The translations under genes and the position numbers were made by a program. 39,575 nucleotides of DNA. Origin: Actinoplanes campanulatus. Lineage in GTDB: Bacteria; Actinomycetota; Actinomycetes; Mycobacteriales; Micromonosporaceae. Under the pieces are notes generated by a model. The model saw nothing but the letters and a program-made list of their open reading frames with translations. It did no database searches and was not told the DNA's origin. The stretch covers positions 1 through 39,575 of the forward strand of contig NZ_BMPW01000042.1 of assembly GCF_014647795.1 (NCBI RefSeq), written 5' to 3'. Of this stretch, positions 39,397 through 39,575 are shown piece after piece. Positions within the stretch are counted from its first letter, which is position 1; each line of letters begins with the position of its first letter.

Positions 39397-39575
39397 CGGC
39401 GCCGGCGAGGACGGCAGGCTCCGCGGTGCGGGGCCTGTCTGATGTGGAGGCGGCGGCACGGCTCGCCGCCGACGGGCCGAATCTGGTGGCGCCGCCCCGG
39501 CGGCACGGTGTCTCCTACCGGGTCGGCCGGCAGCTGGCCGACCCGCTGGTGGCGCTGCTGCTGGTCGCCGGGCTG
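39393..39575 (+). CDS. Cation-transporting P-type ATPase, N-terminal part
   Basis: The 61 visible residues start MTAPARTAGSAVRGLSDVEA, then AARLAADGPNLVAPPRRHGV and RQLADPLVALLLVAGL. This is the N-terminal cation-ATPase domain (GLS-EAA-RLA-DGPN, then Q-DPLV-LLL) of P2-type pumps for calcium or related ions, running into the first membrane helix. The gene leaves the window. A DosR-regulated relative in mycobacteria is CtpF, which fits the theme, but the ion cannot be told from this part. Confidence 0.75.
   Translation, partial: MTAPARTAGSAVRGLSDVEAAARLAADGPNLVAPPRRHGVSYRVGRQLADPLVALLLVAGL

Overview
The window is a very GC-rich (about 70% or more by eye), gene-dense actinobacterial segment. 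Codon use, GTG starts, GGAGG-type ribosome binding sites and the gene families fit a Micromonosporaceae-like filamentous actinomycete; the family assignment is inference from gene content, not a database match. I see no rRNA, tRNA, CRISPR array, insertion sequence or phage module.

The theme is a dormancy/low-oxygen style accessory island. It holds many universal stress proteins (1738, 17233, 18924, 28000, 33162, 34115, 35191, plus a relic at 26614), an Acg-type nitroreductase-like protein (37262), a pyridoxamine-phosphate-oxidase-like flavoprotein (14388), DUF1876 (34856), CBS half-proteins (1 and 16964), two zinc alcohol dehydrogenases (7625, 28950), a sulfide:quinone-oxidoreductase-like flavoprotein (399), a P1B-5 metal ATPase fused to hemerythrin (11275), and the start of a second cation ATPase (39393). 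In mycobacteria several of these families belong to the DosR/DevR regulon. A recurring palindrome-like box, roughly GGGAC-N4/5-GGCCCT, lies about 35-70 bp before most of these start codons on either strand. No DosR or DosS gene lies in the window, so the regulator is inferred.

Layout. 1-2989: CBS fragment, SQR-like flavoprotein, USP and a broken acyltransferase. 2983-9719: mainly reverse-strand housekeeping and envelope genes (PspC operon, MalK-type ATPase, LGFP-repeat deacetylase, DUF305/DUF6153) plus a forward alcohol dehydrogenase. 9810-11003: dead deacetylase-like gene. 11275-16886: metal ATPase, DUF2202, flavoprotein and two-component system. 16964-20529: USPs, a small membrane protein and relics. 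20505-26138: kinase remnant, shortened GH65 phosphorylase and a 1086-residue NACHT-type ATPase. 26149-28896: graveyard of relics around an XRE regulator. 28950-32590: alcohol dehydrogenase and ABC exporter. 33057-38825: second USP/DUF1876/Acg block with V-ATPase relics. 39232-end: start of a cation ATPase operon.

Two things stand out. First, three paralogous small proteins (18499, 36657, 38475), each one transmembrane helix plus a conserved C-terminal motif and each behind its own box, look like an undescribed component of this stress regulon. Second, decay is unusually heavy and has a pattern: many genes keep both ends but have lost the middle (PlsB/PlsC, Ser/Thr kinase, GH65, alpha/beta hydrolase) or have lost facing 3' ends (USP and cyclic-nucleotide protein at about 19650), alongside single-base frameshifts and in-frame TAG codons. 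This suggests an island under relaxed selection with repeated deletion. Sequencing error could explain the one-base shifts but not the large deletions.
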